DNA of 64,000 bases from Megaustenia siamemsis (lineage: Eukaryota > Mollusca > Gastropoda > Stylommatophora > Ariophantidae), in contig JAVIAB010000159.1 of assembly GCA_032433765.1 (NCBI GenBank), forward strand, positions 61,045,543 through 61,109,542, given 5' to 3'. A program made the translations under genes and the position numbers. Below the pieces are notes generated by a model, which worked only from the letters and a program-made list of their open reading frames with translations, had not been told where the DNA came from and made no database searches. Shown here in pieces: positions 12,063 through 22,818 of the stretch. The stretch's first letter is position 1. Every line of letters begins with the position of its first letter.

Positions 12063-12325
12063 AAAAAAGTAAAGAGCCCCATCTCACCAAGTGGCGTGTA
12101 GGGAATATGGTGTTAGTGACCATAAATTTTACAGACCTTCAGCACATGATTTTTTTGGGAAATGTGGTCGGTATTACGCCCGTGCCGCTTTACTTTCCCA
12201 GAAAAAAATCCGGTACCCATTTAAGGCTGGGTGAACCTGGAAGGTTTTTTCGGTTGCGATAAGACCCTCCCTCATGTCCTTTGTAGTTCAGTGTACCAAC
12301 CACTGTGCTAACTATCGCCGCTCCC
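12063..12325 (-). mobile_element. SINE-1 copy 1, full length, tRNA-derived
   Basis: On the minus strand the 5' end holds a pol III A box (TTAGCACAGTGGTTGG), and a weaker B box lies about 45 bases on. A conserved middle follows (CACCCAGCCTTAAATGGG then TACC), then TATGGTCACTAACACCATAT, a terminal palindrome ACGCCACTTGGTG and a short T/A-rich end. The 10-bp duplications CGATATTCAT at 12053-12062 and 12326-12335 flank it exactly, inside a family G relic. I cannot name the SINE superfamily without a database. Confidence 0.85.
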
Positions 12326-12335
12326 CGATATTCAT

Positions 12336-12790
12336 ATCTAATCCATATTTTGTGCGTGTGACGTTTATTTCATTTTAACAAAAGTAATTAATTTATTGTT
12401 GCATTTTTGTTGTTGCTAGTAGTACAGTATCACCATATTATATCGTAGGTTAGTAATTATCTTTCCATTGATGTTTAGGACAGACATCTCTGTGATCCTT
12501 TTCAAGAGGTACTTCGTCTATAGAATGCGAACAAGCATGGCGATAGGATGCATCCCTGACTTTCTCCTCTTTTTATATCAATAGGTGTAGAGTCTATGTT
12601 ATATTTTATTATTGCTGTTTGCTTCAAGTATAAATTACATATTAGTCATATGCCTGTGTCATCAAGATGTATATCTTTGCAGTCCGTGTATAAGTTGTTT
12701 AAGGCGTACTCTATCAAAAGCTTTGGTGTAGTCTATGAAGCAGGCATATATTGGTTCAAAACTGGAATGTGTGTATATATATATATAAGC
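12336..12790 (-). pseudogene. Family G fragment, part 1 (RT core relic)
   Basis: Minus strand pieces: a DYTKAFDRVRLKQLIHGLQR motif, a degraded QGC..SP region, LNINGKIITNLRY (just before YADD in intact copies) and TKYGLDMN. The YADD itself is destroyed. It joins 11993-12062 once the SINE is removed. Confidence 0.65.
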
Positions 12791-12794
12791 TGAC

Positions 12795-12930
12795 TTCCGT
12801 TTCTAAGATGTAGAGGAAGATGAGATCCACGGTCTCTCGATCGCTGCGGAAAGTGCATCCTATGTCTGATTAATATCGGTTCTAATGTGCACTCCTATGC
12901 GTTAAAATCAAGATGATGATCTACTTATTA
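12795..12930 (-). pseudogene. RT fragment of another non-LTR element
   Basis: Minus strand reads GCTFRSDRETVDLIFLYILE, resembling the CGFR..RST.D.IF.LR.L motif of reverse transcriptases. It is too short to assign to a family. Confidence 0.45.
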
Positions 12931-13330
12931 CATCTGCGCTGAGAAAGCAATGTCGTACGCCGGCAATATTTAATATTCGACAAATCAATTGTTGTGAATG
13001 CGACCTTCCATTGTCTAGGCTTGTTCTGCGCTTAAGTCACATTTGTGCTGTTCATGACCGTTGATGGATTTGCTTGACGCAAGTTATTTGTATGTTCTCA
13101 TTAATGTGAAATGCTTCGTCAGCCGCAGTTTTATCTCTTTAGGGAATTTGCCCCGTGTTCTGTTCGTCTTAGGCTGCATTCACTAGAGTAATCAAGAATC
13201 TAAAGGGCGCGTCATTGCAGTCATTGTTATGTGTGCTACGTCATCGTAATGGCTCATCGTAAATCCCTAGATCGGCCGTATGCTAATCTTACGGTCTGTT
13301 GTTTGATGAGACACGGGGATATTCTGACGA
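12931..13330. other. No feature seen
   Basis: Part of predicted intron 3. I recognise no gene or repeat. Confidence 0.45.
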
Positions 13331-13522
13331 CTAACTGTGTGTCTATATGTTCGAAATTGGAGTCAATAACGATGGCCTAGCATCATCAAGCGCTATACAT
13401 TTTTAAAGAAATATGACGATCATCACTTTCGGGAGAACGTGAACTTCTGGTATATGTTGGATAGACGGCAGGAACCATTGCAGGCTATGCATGAAAAGTG
13501 TTCCTTGTTGCAGTTTCCTCGT
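13331..13522 (+). pseudogene. Decayed copy of the glycoprotein exon 3' end
   Basis: Plus strand reads LCVYMFEIGVNNDGLASSSA, against LCVYMFGIGVINDGLTSSSA on the minus strand at 25660-25760. Similarity continues through the following noncoding bases (a GGCAGGAACCATTG...GTTCC block) and stops near 13522. It is a partial duplicate in the opposite orientation. Confidence 0.7.
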
Positions 13523-13524
13523 AT

Positions 13525-13850
13525 TCCAAGTTAATGGAGGACTGGTTAATCTCAAGACAAGACGCCGGCATCAGGATAGAGAGGTTGTGGGTTGAAATCT
13601 CGGCTACACCGTTTGAGATTGTTATTTATGATTTCCCTATGCGACAACCACCCCTGGTCTCAGCAGCGAGGCCCGGCTTGAAATGTCAGTTACTCATAGG
13701 CGGAAAAAAACATGAGTACGTCCGAAGTCTGAGTTATCTGCCTGTGCGGCGAGGGACCCCTGTGCACGCGGCTGCCAGGGAAAAATGGATTAACAGGCAA
13801 AACTCAGTTCCGAGTCTCCAGGGACTTCGTCAAAGTTGAAAGCTGGCGAA
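13525..13850 (+). mobile_element. SINE-2 copy 1 with (AAC)n tail
   Basis: Starts with tRNA-like sequence. A B-box-like GGGTTGAAATCTCGG lies about 65 bases in. The body contains CTGTGCGGCGAGGGACCCC and CAGGGACTTCGTC, and the 3' end is GAAAGCTGGCGAACGCAAC. The 3' part is shared with 28662-28826. A tRNA origin is inferred from the box alone. Confidence 0.7.
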
Positions 13851-13853
13851 CGC

Positions 13854-13897
<44 letters not shown>

Positions 13898-13907
13898 GAA
13901 CAACAAG

Positions 13908-13944
<37 letters not shown>

Positions 13945-13946
13945 TA
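13851..13946. repeat. (AAC)n tail of SINE-2
   Basis: About 95 bases of CAA/AAC triplets with two GAACAACAAGAAC variants. It has expanded from the SINE 3' tail. Confidence 0.9.
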
Positions 13947-14185
13947 TATAAGCTATAATTAAATCAATCTTGTGATACATAGCTGAGTTAGGTTAACAAA
14001 CACATGCATAATGTTTATGTAGAGCCTTATATATATTGTCGAACCAAGACAGTGTTCCTTTCTTTGGGCTGTGACTGTTGTTTAGTTTTATTAGAAAACA
14101 AACTAACATTTGAGATACCAGATTTTCACAATTAATGGCAAACTCACTCCTTTGTCATATTTTTCTAATTCTAAGGAGTTGATCG
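13947..14185. other. No feature seen
   Basis: Intronic AT-rich DNA. Confidence 0.4.
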
Positions 14186-15530
14186 CTGAGAGTTGTCAAA
14201 AATGGATTTCACAGTATTTTCCACATTTTTTTTTTGAAAACTGCTTTTGCTTGAGCCATTCTACATCTCACCTCAGTTGTACATCTTCCGTATGAGGTTA
14301 ACACAATTCCCAAATATTTAAATTTATTTACCTGTTTTAATATTGTTCCAGCTGTCTTTATTTTGCACTGAGATGATGTCTTTTTCATTGTTGTTTACCA
14401 TTACCTGGATCATCGCATTCAATCGCACCAGATTTCTTTGGTAGGGCCCCAATATATTGATTTGATCAGGTCGCCTGGCATACATCCGGTGTTGTAGATA
14501 TCATTCAATATTTTTGTTATTATTACTATTCCAAAATCACCCATGGCTTCAATCTCTTCTTTAGTTATAGTATGTGGTCCATGAGCTTTTCCTGCTTTCA
14601 TATTGAGAAAGGCGTCTTCCACTTCTCCTTTTAGTATGTTTGGTCCTTCTCCATTATCCTTAATATATATTTCTGTTCATTCAGCACTATAAACATCTTT
14701 AATGTATTCTGTCCATCGGTCCCTTATGCTTTCTTGTTCAATCAACAGTTCTCCTTCCTTTGATTTTAAACTTCCAGTTTTTGATTGCGTTATTCTACCT
14801 GTTAATTCTTCAATGTGTTTGTATATACATTTGGCATCTCCTTGTTTTTGCCTTTCAATCTCTTTGCATCTCTGTTTTAGCCATGTTTCTTTTGCTTAAT
14901 TGCATTTTAATACATTTTTAAAAATTTAATCTATGATACTCATCTTTACTTTCTTTATTTCTTCTTCTTGTATCCATTAGCTGCAAATTGTCATCTGTCA
15001 TCCATTTCTTTCTTGAATTTATTCTCACTGGTGGTATGAACTCTTCTGATGTTTGTTGCATTGATTCTTTTAGCTTTTCCCACTGTTCATCAATGCTTTG
15101 TATCTTCTCTTTTGCTTTATAACCGGTTGTACATTGTGATTATATATTTGTCTTGCAACTTCTTGTCTGCTTTGAGTAAATCTAAATTTAATTTGATGTT
15201 AACTTAGGCTCGTTTTATTGTTTTAAATGTTACTCTAAGCTTTCCCACAACTGGTACATGATCACTATTGCAATCTGCCCCCGGTCTAGTTTTCACATGT
15301 ACCTGACTGTATCTAAATCTATTGCTTATCATTTTTAATCAATTTGATTACGTGCGTTGTCTCCTGGGCTTTTCCATGTTCACAGACGTCAATGATGTTC
15401 CTTAAACTAGGTGTTTCCTATCATCATGTTGTTCATTCTTGTGCAGTCAATAATTTCGTCACCTCTTTCATTTCTCTCGCATAAGTCATAATGATCAACT
15501 ACTTCCTCGAATCTTTCTTTTCCAACTATT
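14186..15530 (-). mobile_element. Family H retroelement, internally deleted
   Basis: Read on the minus strand, it starts with the end of an EEP domain (VDHYDLCERNERGDEIID and PGADCNSDHVPVVGKL near 15250-15560). A long linker follows, then the RT N-terminus (MKAGKAHGPHTITKEEIEAM, LPKKSGAIECDD). At about 14405 it jumps to the C-terminal part seen in other family H copies, so the RT core including the catalytic motif is missing. Stops and frameshifts occur throughout. An alternative is two adjacent truncated insertions. Confidence 0.65.
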
Positions 15531-15534
15531 GCGT

Positions 15535-15840
15535 AAACAAAATAAACAAATCGACGGAAAGCAGCAGAAAACCACCATCTTAATATCTTTGTACAATCAT
15601 GAATCAATAATAGAAATCACAACAACGTTAGGGGAATCCAATGGAAAACCCTCGTTCGGTAGGGACATCATGTGCAACAGGAGATTCCCGATCATCATCA
15701 AGCTACTGTAAGCAAAATAAAGATAAGACAGACTCTAAAGATAGGTACTTTGAATGTGAGAACATTCATGCTAGAAAACATCAAACTGAAATGAAAATAA
15801 TGGGTTTACATTTACTGGGACTTTTCGAAATGACCTTGAA
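15535..15840 (+). pseudogene. 5' leader and endonuclease start of an H-like element
   Basis: The leader around ATCCAATGGAAAACCCTCGT and ACATCATGTGC also occurs at 35650-35815, and in weaker form on the minus strand at 52140-52230. It is followed by KIGTLNVRTF and MKIMGLHLLGLFEMT, which match the N-terminus of the EEP domain (IGTWNVRT...ILGLCEMRW). Confidence 0.65.
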
Positions 15841-16031
15841 TGTAATTTCTGTTAAAAACCACCGAAGATGTTAGCAGTCTTCCTATTCATACAATTACCA
15901 TATCAACATGTTCTCTCGATTCAGTGCCGGTATCAATTGCTGATTCATGTGGGCTTACTTCGAGAGAAGGCATAATCCAGTATATAATTGTATTGATAGC
16001 ATAATGTTAATGTTAAACAAAATTATTATAC

Positions 16032-16159
16032 CTGCGCGACCCTTTTCTGAACATGTGTACGTGAGAGCTTCTTCATAACATTCCATATGTTGAAGAACAC
16101 GGAATTGTGTACAGTGAGGCTTGCGATCTGCCTTACATTTCCGAACGGCGACTGCCTGC
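16032..16159 (-). CDS. Secreted Cys-rich protein, predicted exon 3
   Basis: Strong acceptor (a T run then CCTTATACAG) and donor GCAG then GTATAA. Its first base completes the CA left by exon 2 to give Gln, then QAVAVRKCKADRKPHC, TQFRVLQHMECYEEALTY, TCSEKGRA. Four cysteines lie in a helix-rich context. The final G joins exon 4. Two later AG sites within GGCAGGCAG give other start phases, but only the first keeps frame with exon 2. Confidence 0.65.
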
Positions 16160-16434
16160 CTGTATAAGGAAAAAAAAAAAAACATCATTTTGTGCCATGA
16201 CTGCAAGGCCCTATTGTTATGCCTCTCATTACTCTCACTAGTTCCCTTCAATTTATTTTCTCCACAGACCTTCTTCCAAACAATTTGACATTTTCACCTT
16301 TATCCTCAAATTGCTGTATTCTTTTTACGTGTGGCTTGTTCCGATGTTGCCCTTCCTTTCACTTTTACTAAAAAAAAGCTATGGATATTGTTTTTAAATG
16401 TATTTAGTATCAAAACGATTCTACTTAAAACACG
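16160..16434. other. No further feature seen
   Basis: Intron 2 sequence next to exon 3. Contains a T/A-rich stretch and no recognisable element before the satellite begins. Confidence 0.4.
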
Positions 16435-16622
16435 CTTATAGTAGTCTCAAGTATCTTGTATAGTAGTCTCTAAGTATCTTGTATAGTAGTCTCTAAGTAT
16501 ATTGTACAGTAGTCTATAAGTAAATATAATGTATAGTAGTCTCTAAGTAAATATCGTGTATAGTAGTTCCTAGTAAATATCTTATATAGTATTCTTTAAG
16601 TATTTTGTATAGTAGTCTCTAA
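16435..16622. repeat. 27-bp satellite, segment 1
   Basis: Degenerate copies of AGTCTCTAAGTAAATATC followed by TTGTATAGT. This is the left end of a field that continues to about 26935 between insertions. Confidence 0.9.
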
Positions 16623-17141
16623 GTATGGCAAAAAATAATTGTAACGCCATGAAAAAATATACTAACAACAAAACACATACCAGCAGAGATGAATCTAAAA
16701 ATAGCAAAATGTTACATCTACTCAATATTTCTGTATGGTGCAGAAAAATGGACATTAGACAAGAAAAAGGAAAAGAAAATAGAAGCCTTTGAAATGTGGA
16801 TTTATAGAAGAACAGGTAGAATTGGAAGGAAAGAAAAGAAAACAACGATGACATTTTAAAACAACTAAAAATAAAAAGAGAACTACTAAATACAATTAAG
16901 ATAAAACACATTAACATTTTGGGGGCGCGTTAAAAGACACAGCCGTCTACTAAAAGTAATATTGGAAGGGAAAATACCAGGTAAAAGATGCAGAGGTAGA
17001 CCAAGACAAACATGTAAGAGAAACAACAAAAGATGGACCACTCAATCTATGACAACCTACACCAACAAAGCAAGAAACAGAGTCGAATGGCGCTCCATGG
17101 TAGCCACCCTTCGTTGCGGAGACGGCACTCGATGATGATGA
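16623..17141 (+). mobile_element. Family G copy inside satellite (duplicate of 22310-22818)
   Basis: Starts at TGGCAAAAAATAATTG and ends GGCACTCGATGATGATGA. It encodes pieces of the post-RT region (CYIYSIFLYGAEKWTLDKK, MWIYRRTGRIGR) with frameshifts. Its truncation point and left satellite flank match the copy at 22310-22818, so one of the two arose by segmental duplication. Confidence 0.85.
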
Positions 17142-17565
17142 GTCTCTAAGTTAATAACGTGTATAGTCGTCTCTAAATATCATGTATAGTAGTCTCTAAA
17201 TAAATATCTTGTATAGTAGTCTCTAAATAAATATATTGTATAGTAGTCTCTAAATAAATATATTGTATAGTAGTCTCTAAATAAATATCTTGTATAGTAG
17301 TCTCTAAGTAAATATCTTGTATAGTAGTCTCTAAGTAAATATCTTGCATAGTAGTCTCTAAAAAACTATCTTATTTAACAGAATCTTAGTATCTTGTTTT
17401 GTAGTCCTTAAGTAAATATATTTTAGTCGACTCTAAGTATCTTGTATAGTAGTCTCGAAGTAACATTATTGTATTATTGTCTCTAAGTAAATATTTTGTA
17501 TAGCAGTCTCCAAGTATCTTGCATAGTAGTCTCTAAGTAAATGTCTGGTATAGTAGTCTCTAAGT
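17142..17565. repeat. 27-bp satellite, segment 2
   Basis: More copies of the AGTCTCTAAGTAAATATC unit, quite divergent. Confidence 0.9.
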
Positions 17566-17813
17566 GGGAAACAACAGGTAAGAGTAAAAGAGGATGACCC
17601 AGAGAGACACGGAGAAGAACATTGATGAGAGAGGCAAGAGCAGCAGGAATCAGCTCCCTCAGTGAGATAGAGCTGCTTGCACAGAACAAGCAAATGGCGA
17701 GATTTGATAAACTATTTCTTAAAAGGGATTGAAAACTGCTAGAACAAAGGTTCAAACAAGAGAGGGAGTATCTTGGTCTACGACCTATACGCCGCCTACG
17801 GCTCGAAAGGTAT
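17566..17813 (+). mobile_element. Family A copy 3, 3' end only
   Basis: Corresponds to the last 250 bases of family A (GGGAAACAACAGGTAAGAG, then TGATGAGAGAGGCAAGAGC and GCCTACGGCTCGAAAGGT). It was inserted into the 27-bp satellite, which continues on both sides. The ATAG tail is absent or reduced. Confidence 0.88.
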
Positions 17814-18990
17814 TTTAATTAGTTAGTCTCTAAGTATCTTGTGTAGTAGACTCTAAGTAAATACCATGTCTAGTGTCTCTAAGTAAATATCTCGTATAGT
17901 AGTCTCTAAGTAAATATCTTGTATAGTAGTCTCTAAGTAAATATCTCGTATAGTAGTCTCTAAGTAAATATCTCGTATAGTAGTCTCTAAGTAAATATCT
18001 CGTATAGTAGTCTCTAAGTAAATATCTTGTATAGTAGTCTCTAAGTAAATATCTCGTATAGTAGTCTCTAAGTAAATATCTCGTATAGTAGTCTCTAAGT
18101 AAATATCTCGTATAGTAGTCTCTAAGTAAATATCTCGTATAGTAGTCTCTAAGTAAATATCTCGTATAGTAGTCTCTAAGTAAATATCTCGTATAGTAGT
18201 CTCTAAGTAAATATCTTGTATAGTAGTCTCTAAGTAAATATCTCGTATAGTAGTCTCTAAGTAAATATCTCGTATAGTAGTCTCTAAGTAAATATCTCGT
18301 ATAGTAGTCTCTAAGTAAATACCATGTCTAGTAGTCTCTAAGTAAAGATCTTGTTTATTAGTCTCTAAGTAAAGATCTTGTTTATTAGTCACTAAGTATC
18401 TTGTAAAGTAGTCTATATGTAAATATCTTGTATGGTAGTCTCTAAGTAATATCATGTCTAGTAGTCTCTAAGTAAATATCTCGTATAGTAGTCTCTAAGT
18501 AAATATCTTGTATAGTAGTCTCTAAGTAAATATCTCGTATAGTAGTCTCTAAGTAAATATCTCGTATAGTAGTCTCTAAGTAAATATCTCGTATAGTAGT
18601 CTCTAAGAAAATATCTCGTATAGTAGTCTCTAAGTAAATATCTCGTATAGTAGTCTCTAAGTAAAGATCTTGTATAGTAGTCTCTAAGTAAATATCTCGT
18701 ATAGTAGTCTCTAAGTAAATATCTCGTATAGTAGTCTCTAAGTAAATATCTCGTATAGTAGTCTCTAAGAAAATATCTCGTATAGTAGTCTCTAAGTAAA
18801 TATCTCGTATAGTAGTCTCTAAGTAAAGATCTTGTATAGTAGTCTCTAAGTAAATATCTCGTATAGTAGTCTCTAAGTAAAGATCTTGTTTATTAGTCTC
18901 TAAGTATCTTGTAAAGTAGTCTATATGTAAATATCTTGTATGGTAGTGTCTAAGTTAATATCTCTAAGTGAAGTCACCCGTGCGTTTCGG
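17814..18990. repeat. 27-bp satellite, main array
   Basis: About 43 copies of the 27-bp unit, most reading ATATCTCGTATAGTAG. Blocks with GATCTTGTTTATTAG, then AAGTAGTCTATATG and TATGGTAG recur near 18345-18440 and 18860-18955, giving a higher-order period of about 500 bases. The YLETTIRDI frame arises because 27 is a multiple of 3. Confidence 0.95.
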
Positions 18991-19084
18991 GCCCGAAAGG
19001 GGAGTAAAGAATAATGGCGCTGTACCCTACCAGGCATGTTCGTAAGAGGCGAGAAATGAGGGTGGCGCATGAGACTGGCTATCC
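18991..19084. other. Spacer with a small dispersed repeat
   Basis: The minus strand holds TCTCGCCTCTTACGAACATG and a GGTAGGGTACAGCG block. This resembles the minus strand of 27030-27140 (CGCCTCTTAAGATATGCGTGG). The nature of this short dispersed repeat is unknown. Confidence 0.45.
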
Positions 19085-21045
19085 CATACTGTAACAAAAA
19101 ATTAGCCGATAAAGTTTAAAGAACAAGGAATTAAGTATAAATTCGTAGTCACAATATCAAACAAATACCAAGTCCTCCGACAACTAGAAAATACAATCAA
19201 TAAAGAAGATCATTGGAAACGGGTAAGACAGACATATGGAAAGCGACATGGGAAGAAACACTTGGGAAAAGAGAACGCCAGAATAAGGCATGGATGACAA
19301 CAGAGTCCCTGGATAAAATAAAGAAAGAAAGAAAGAATAAAAAGCAGACATAAATAAAAGCAAAACAAGAAGTATTAATGCCAAGACACATGAAGCTTAC
19401 ACAGAGGTGAATAAAGAAAGTGAGAAGATGCATTAAAAAGGATAAGGGGAAATATATAGATGGACTGGCTAAAGAGGCAGATGAGCAGCAAATAAAGGGA
19501 ATATGAAAGAACTGTAGAACAGTACAAAGAAATTAAGTGGAAAATACCAACAGATCAATGCCTTTATTCAAGATAAGAAAGGAATTCTGCTTAGTAATAT
19601 AACGGAACAAATGGAGAGATGGCAATAGCACTTTGAAGATCTTTTGAACAGACGGCACAAATAATCCTCCAGATATACTACCAGCAGAAGAAGAGTTACA
19701 CGTTAACTGTGCAAAACCAAGCAAAGAAGAAATAATAAAAGCCATCAAGCTATCAAAAATGGTAAAGTCACAGGACCAGATGAAATTCATCCGGAAGCCA
19801 TCAAAGCAGATATTAACACCTCTACCAAGATGTTACATAATCTATTAGATAAAATTTGGGAGAGGGAAGAAATACCAAAAAACTGGAAAGTAGGATTTAT
19901 GATCAAACTAGCAAAGAAAGGAAGTTTATTGAAGTGCACAAATTATAGGGGAATTATGCTACTATCAGTGCCAGGAAAAATATTAAGCAGAATCATTCTT
20001 GAGAGACTAAAAGAGGCCATAGAGAAACACTTGAGAGATGAACAAGCAGGTTTTAGGAAGAACCGATCATGTGCTGATCAATAAAATACTCTACGTATAA
20101 TAGTGCAACAAAGTTTAGAACTAAAATCTCCAATTTATATTGAATTCATAGATTACGTAAAGGCATTTGATAGTTTAGACAGAAGAATGCTTTGGAAGTT
20201 GCTGAGTCATTACGGAATCCCCATAAATGTATTAACCTGATAAAAACAATGTATGAAGGAACGAAATATAGTGTGGTGCATGAAGGACAGCTTACAGAAG
20301 CATTTGAAATAAGAACAGGAGTAGGGCAGGGATGACTTCTGTCTCCATTTCTTTTTCTACTGGCCATATATTGGATTATGAAAATAACACAAAAGAACAG
20401 AATGGAATCCAGTGGTCACTGACCAAACAACTTGATGATTTAAACTTTGCTGATGGCATAGCTCTCATATCACACAGCCATCAACTGGTGCAGGATAAAA
20501 TGGGTATACTTGATGATAGAACACAACAGCTAAGACTGAACATTACTAGATATAAGACCAACTTTACGAGAATTAATGCAGTTGGCAATCACCAAATAAA
20601 ATTAGGAGAAATACCTCTACTGGACGTATAAGCATACATGTATCTGGGCAGTAATATAGATAAAGAGGGAGGAACAGAAAATGATACCAACATAAGGATA
20701 TCAAAAGCAAAGGAGCTTTCTTTGCACTGGGAATCCAATATGTAAATCCAAAGAAATTAGGTTAAATACAAAAATAAAAATTTTCAAATAAATATTAAGT
20801 CGGTCCTATTATATGGCTGTGAAACATGGAGAACAACAAAACTGACAATCATGGCGATACAGACTTTCATTAATGGATGCTTACGCAGAATAAAAGGATG
20901 GAAATGATGGCAGGACAAAATCACTAACATAGAATTTTGGAAATGTACCAGTCAAATACCAGTGGATAAAGAGATACAAAGAAGAAGATTGCGCTGGATA
21001 GGACACACACTGCGGACGCCAAATGAGAGTATTACACACCATACC
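19085..21045 (+). mobile_element. Family E retrotransposon, long broken copy
   Basis: Order on the plus strand: linker (NKYQVLRQLENT, KRERQNKAWMTTESLDKIK), RT start (NWKVGFMIKLAKKGSLLK, YRGIMLLSVPGKILSR, DEQAGFRKNRSCADQ), DYVKAFDSLDRRMLWKLL, then NFADGIALIS near 20443, where the catalytic FADD has become FADG. It ends with SVLLYGCETWRTTKL and RRIKGWK. Stops at 20082, 20240 and 20335 and several frameshifts disable it. The endonuclease domain and the far 3' end are missing. Confidence 0.87.
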
Positions 21046-21081
21046 CTTTTTTTATAGTAGTCTATAAGTAAATATATCGCA
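21046..21081. repeat. 27-bp satellite remnant plus left TSD of family C copy 2
   Basis: TATAGTAGTCTATAAGTAAA, then AATATATCGCA (21071-21081), which matches AATATGTCGCA at 22105-22115 with one mismatch. Confidence 0.75.
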
Positions 21082-22104
21082 ATGAGGTATCTTCTTGACT
21101 TTCCAACCATGGATGACAGAATCAAGATCTGGAGAGCACGAGCATACCTGAAGATTAGTACAGATACAGAGCATCCATTGCACCACGTGCTCAACACAGA
21201 GAAAGGTACCAGGCTAAAAAGAGGCAAATCATGGTGGGCCGAGCAGAAGATCTCATCAAACAGGTCTGTGGGCTTACCAATATCAGCGTTGGTGAGGAGT
21301 GGATACGGTGCCTACGCCATTCAAGGGACTTTCTCATGTATTGTCACACTCGACAGGAAAAGTATGGAACAGAACCCAGTCGTGGTTAATGCTGAGGTCA
21401 ACGGTCTCATCTGCGATAACACCGATGAGAAAGATGCAGTCATCTATACAGACGGATCTGTAAGACGACACGAAAAAAGTGCATGGGCATTTACAGCACG
21501 CTCGGCAGGTAGAATAGTCAAGGAAGACAGTCGTGCATACGCCATGACCACGAGTAGCATGACAATGGAGGTGATGGCAGTGACCAAGGCATTCAAATGG
21601 TTAGAGTCACAAGACTACATCCACGCATGTATACTGAGTGATTCGATGAGCATGATAAAAAAAGTGGAGGCGGGCTTTGTACGCATGCAATTGGTAGAGT
21701 CGTTGCAGAAATCCAAAATACGTAAGGTCACCTTTGTCTATGTTCCTGGACATGCGGGAGTACGGGGAAATGAGAGAGCGGACAGGTTGGCTAGCTGCGC
21801 TGTCGTTGAGGACGAGCAAACGATGGATCGGGCGGACATCATCAATGCACTCCGAGATGTTGGAAGAGCACAGGACTTCGACAAACACAGATCAACGTCG
21901 CTTCTTCGGATGATGGAAATGGGAGTTAAGATGGGCACAGCCAGAAATGAGAAACTTGGTGGCCGTGTAAGAAGACTTATCAACCAACATAGAACTGGAG
22001 TCGTCAGTCGCTGGACACTGAGGGAATTGCTGAGGAGGGGATCTGAGCACCTATGGACATGTTCGGAGTGCAATGATGATGACCCGCAAATAACTCAATA
22101 ACTC
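21082..22104 (+). mobile_element. Family C copy 2, with an open 339-codon RNase H frame
   Basis: Open from 21082 to 22101 without a stop. It encodes the tail of the RT part (MRYLLDFPTMDDRIKIWRAR) and a complete RNase H, with YTDGSV, MEVMA, LSDSM and the C-terminal HAGVRGNERAD, which carries the last catalytic Asp. It continues to LWTCSECNDDDPQITQ. It is 5'-truncated before the RT catalytic motif. The tail is AATAACTCAATAACTC. Near-perfect 11-bp duplications flank it, inside the 27-bp satellite. The open frame suggests a young insertion, not a host RNase H gene. Confidence 0.92.
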
Positions 22105-22115
22105 AATATGTCGCA

Positions 22116-22309
22116 TAGTAGTCTCTAAGTAAATATCGTGTATATTAGTCTCTAAGTATCTTGTATAATAGTTTTTAAGTAAACATCTTGTATAATAGTT
22201 TTTAAGTAAACTTCTTGTATAATAGTTTTTAGTAAATATCTTGTATAGTAGTCCCTAGTAAATATCTTATATAGTATTCCTTAAGTATTTTGCATTGTAG
22301 TCTCTAAGT
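22116..22309. repeat. 27-bp satellite, segment 4
   Basis: Divergent copies including TCTTATATAGTATTCCTTAAG, which also precedes the family G copy at 16623. Confidence 0.88.
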
Positions 22310-22818
22310 ATGGCAAAAAATAATTGTAATGCCATGAAAAAATATACTAACACAAAACAAATAACAGCAGGGATGAAACTAAAAATAGTAAAATTTTACA
22401 TTTTTATCAATTTTTCTGTATTGTGCAGAAACATAGATATTAGACAAAAAAAGAGAACATAAAACTGAAGCCTTCGAAATGTGGATTTATAGAAGATTAT
22501 GTAGAATTGGATGAAAAGAAAACAAACGATGAAGTTTTAAAACAAATAAAAAAGAACTACCAAATAGAATTAACACAAGACAAATGACCTTTTTTGGCAC
22601 GTTAAAAGATTCAACAGCCTACTAAAAGTAATATTTTGGAAGGGAAAATACAATGTAAAAGAGACAGAGACAGACCAAGACTAACATGGACTAGTAACAT
22701 CAAATGTTGGACAAGTCAATCTATGATAACCTGCACCATCAAAGCAAGAAACAGAATGGAATGGCGAACCATGGTAGCCACCCTTCGTTGCGGAGACGGT
22801 GCTCGATGATGATGATCA
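22310..22818 (+). mobile_element. Family G copy, duplicate of 16623-17141
   Basis: The same truncated family G 3' end as at 16623, beginning TGGCAAAAAATAATTGTAA and ending in GCTCGATGATGATGATC. It is more decayed (frameshifts, lost codons). Confidence 0.85.

Noticed and set aside
17853..18455. A 200-codon frame of YLETTIRDI repeats
   Set aside because: The satellite unit is 27 bases, a multiple of 3, so it stays open by arithmetic.
16435..18990. CRISPR-like array
   Set aside because: The repeats are directly adjacent, with no unique spacers and no cas genes; the DNA is eukaryotic.
21082..22101. Host RNase H gene
   Set aside because: Three further copies exist in the window with target duplications and a common tail, so it is a retroelement frame.
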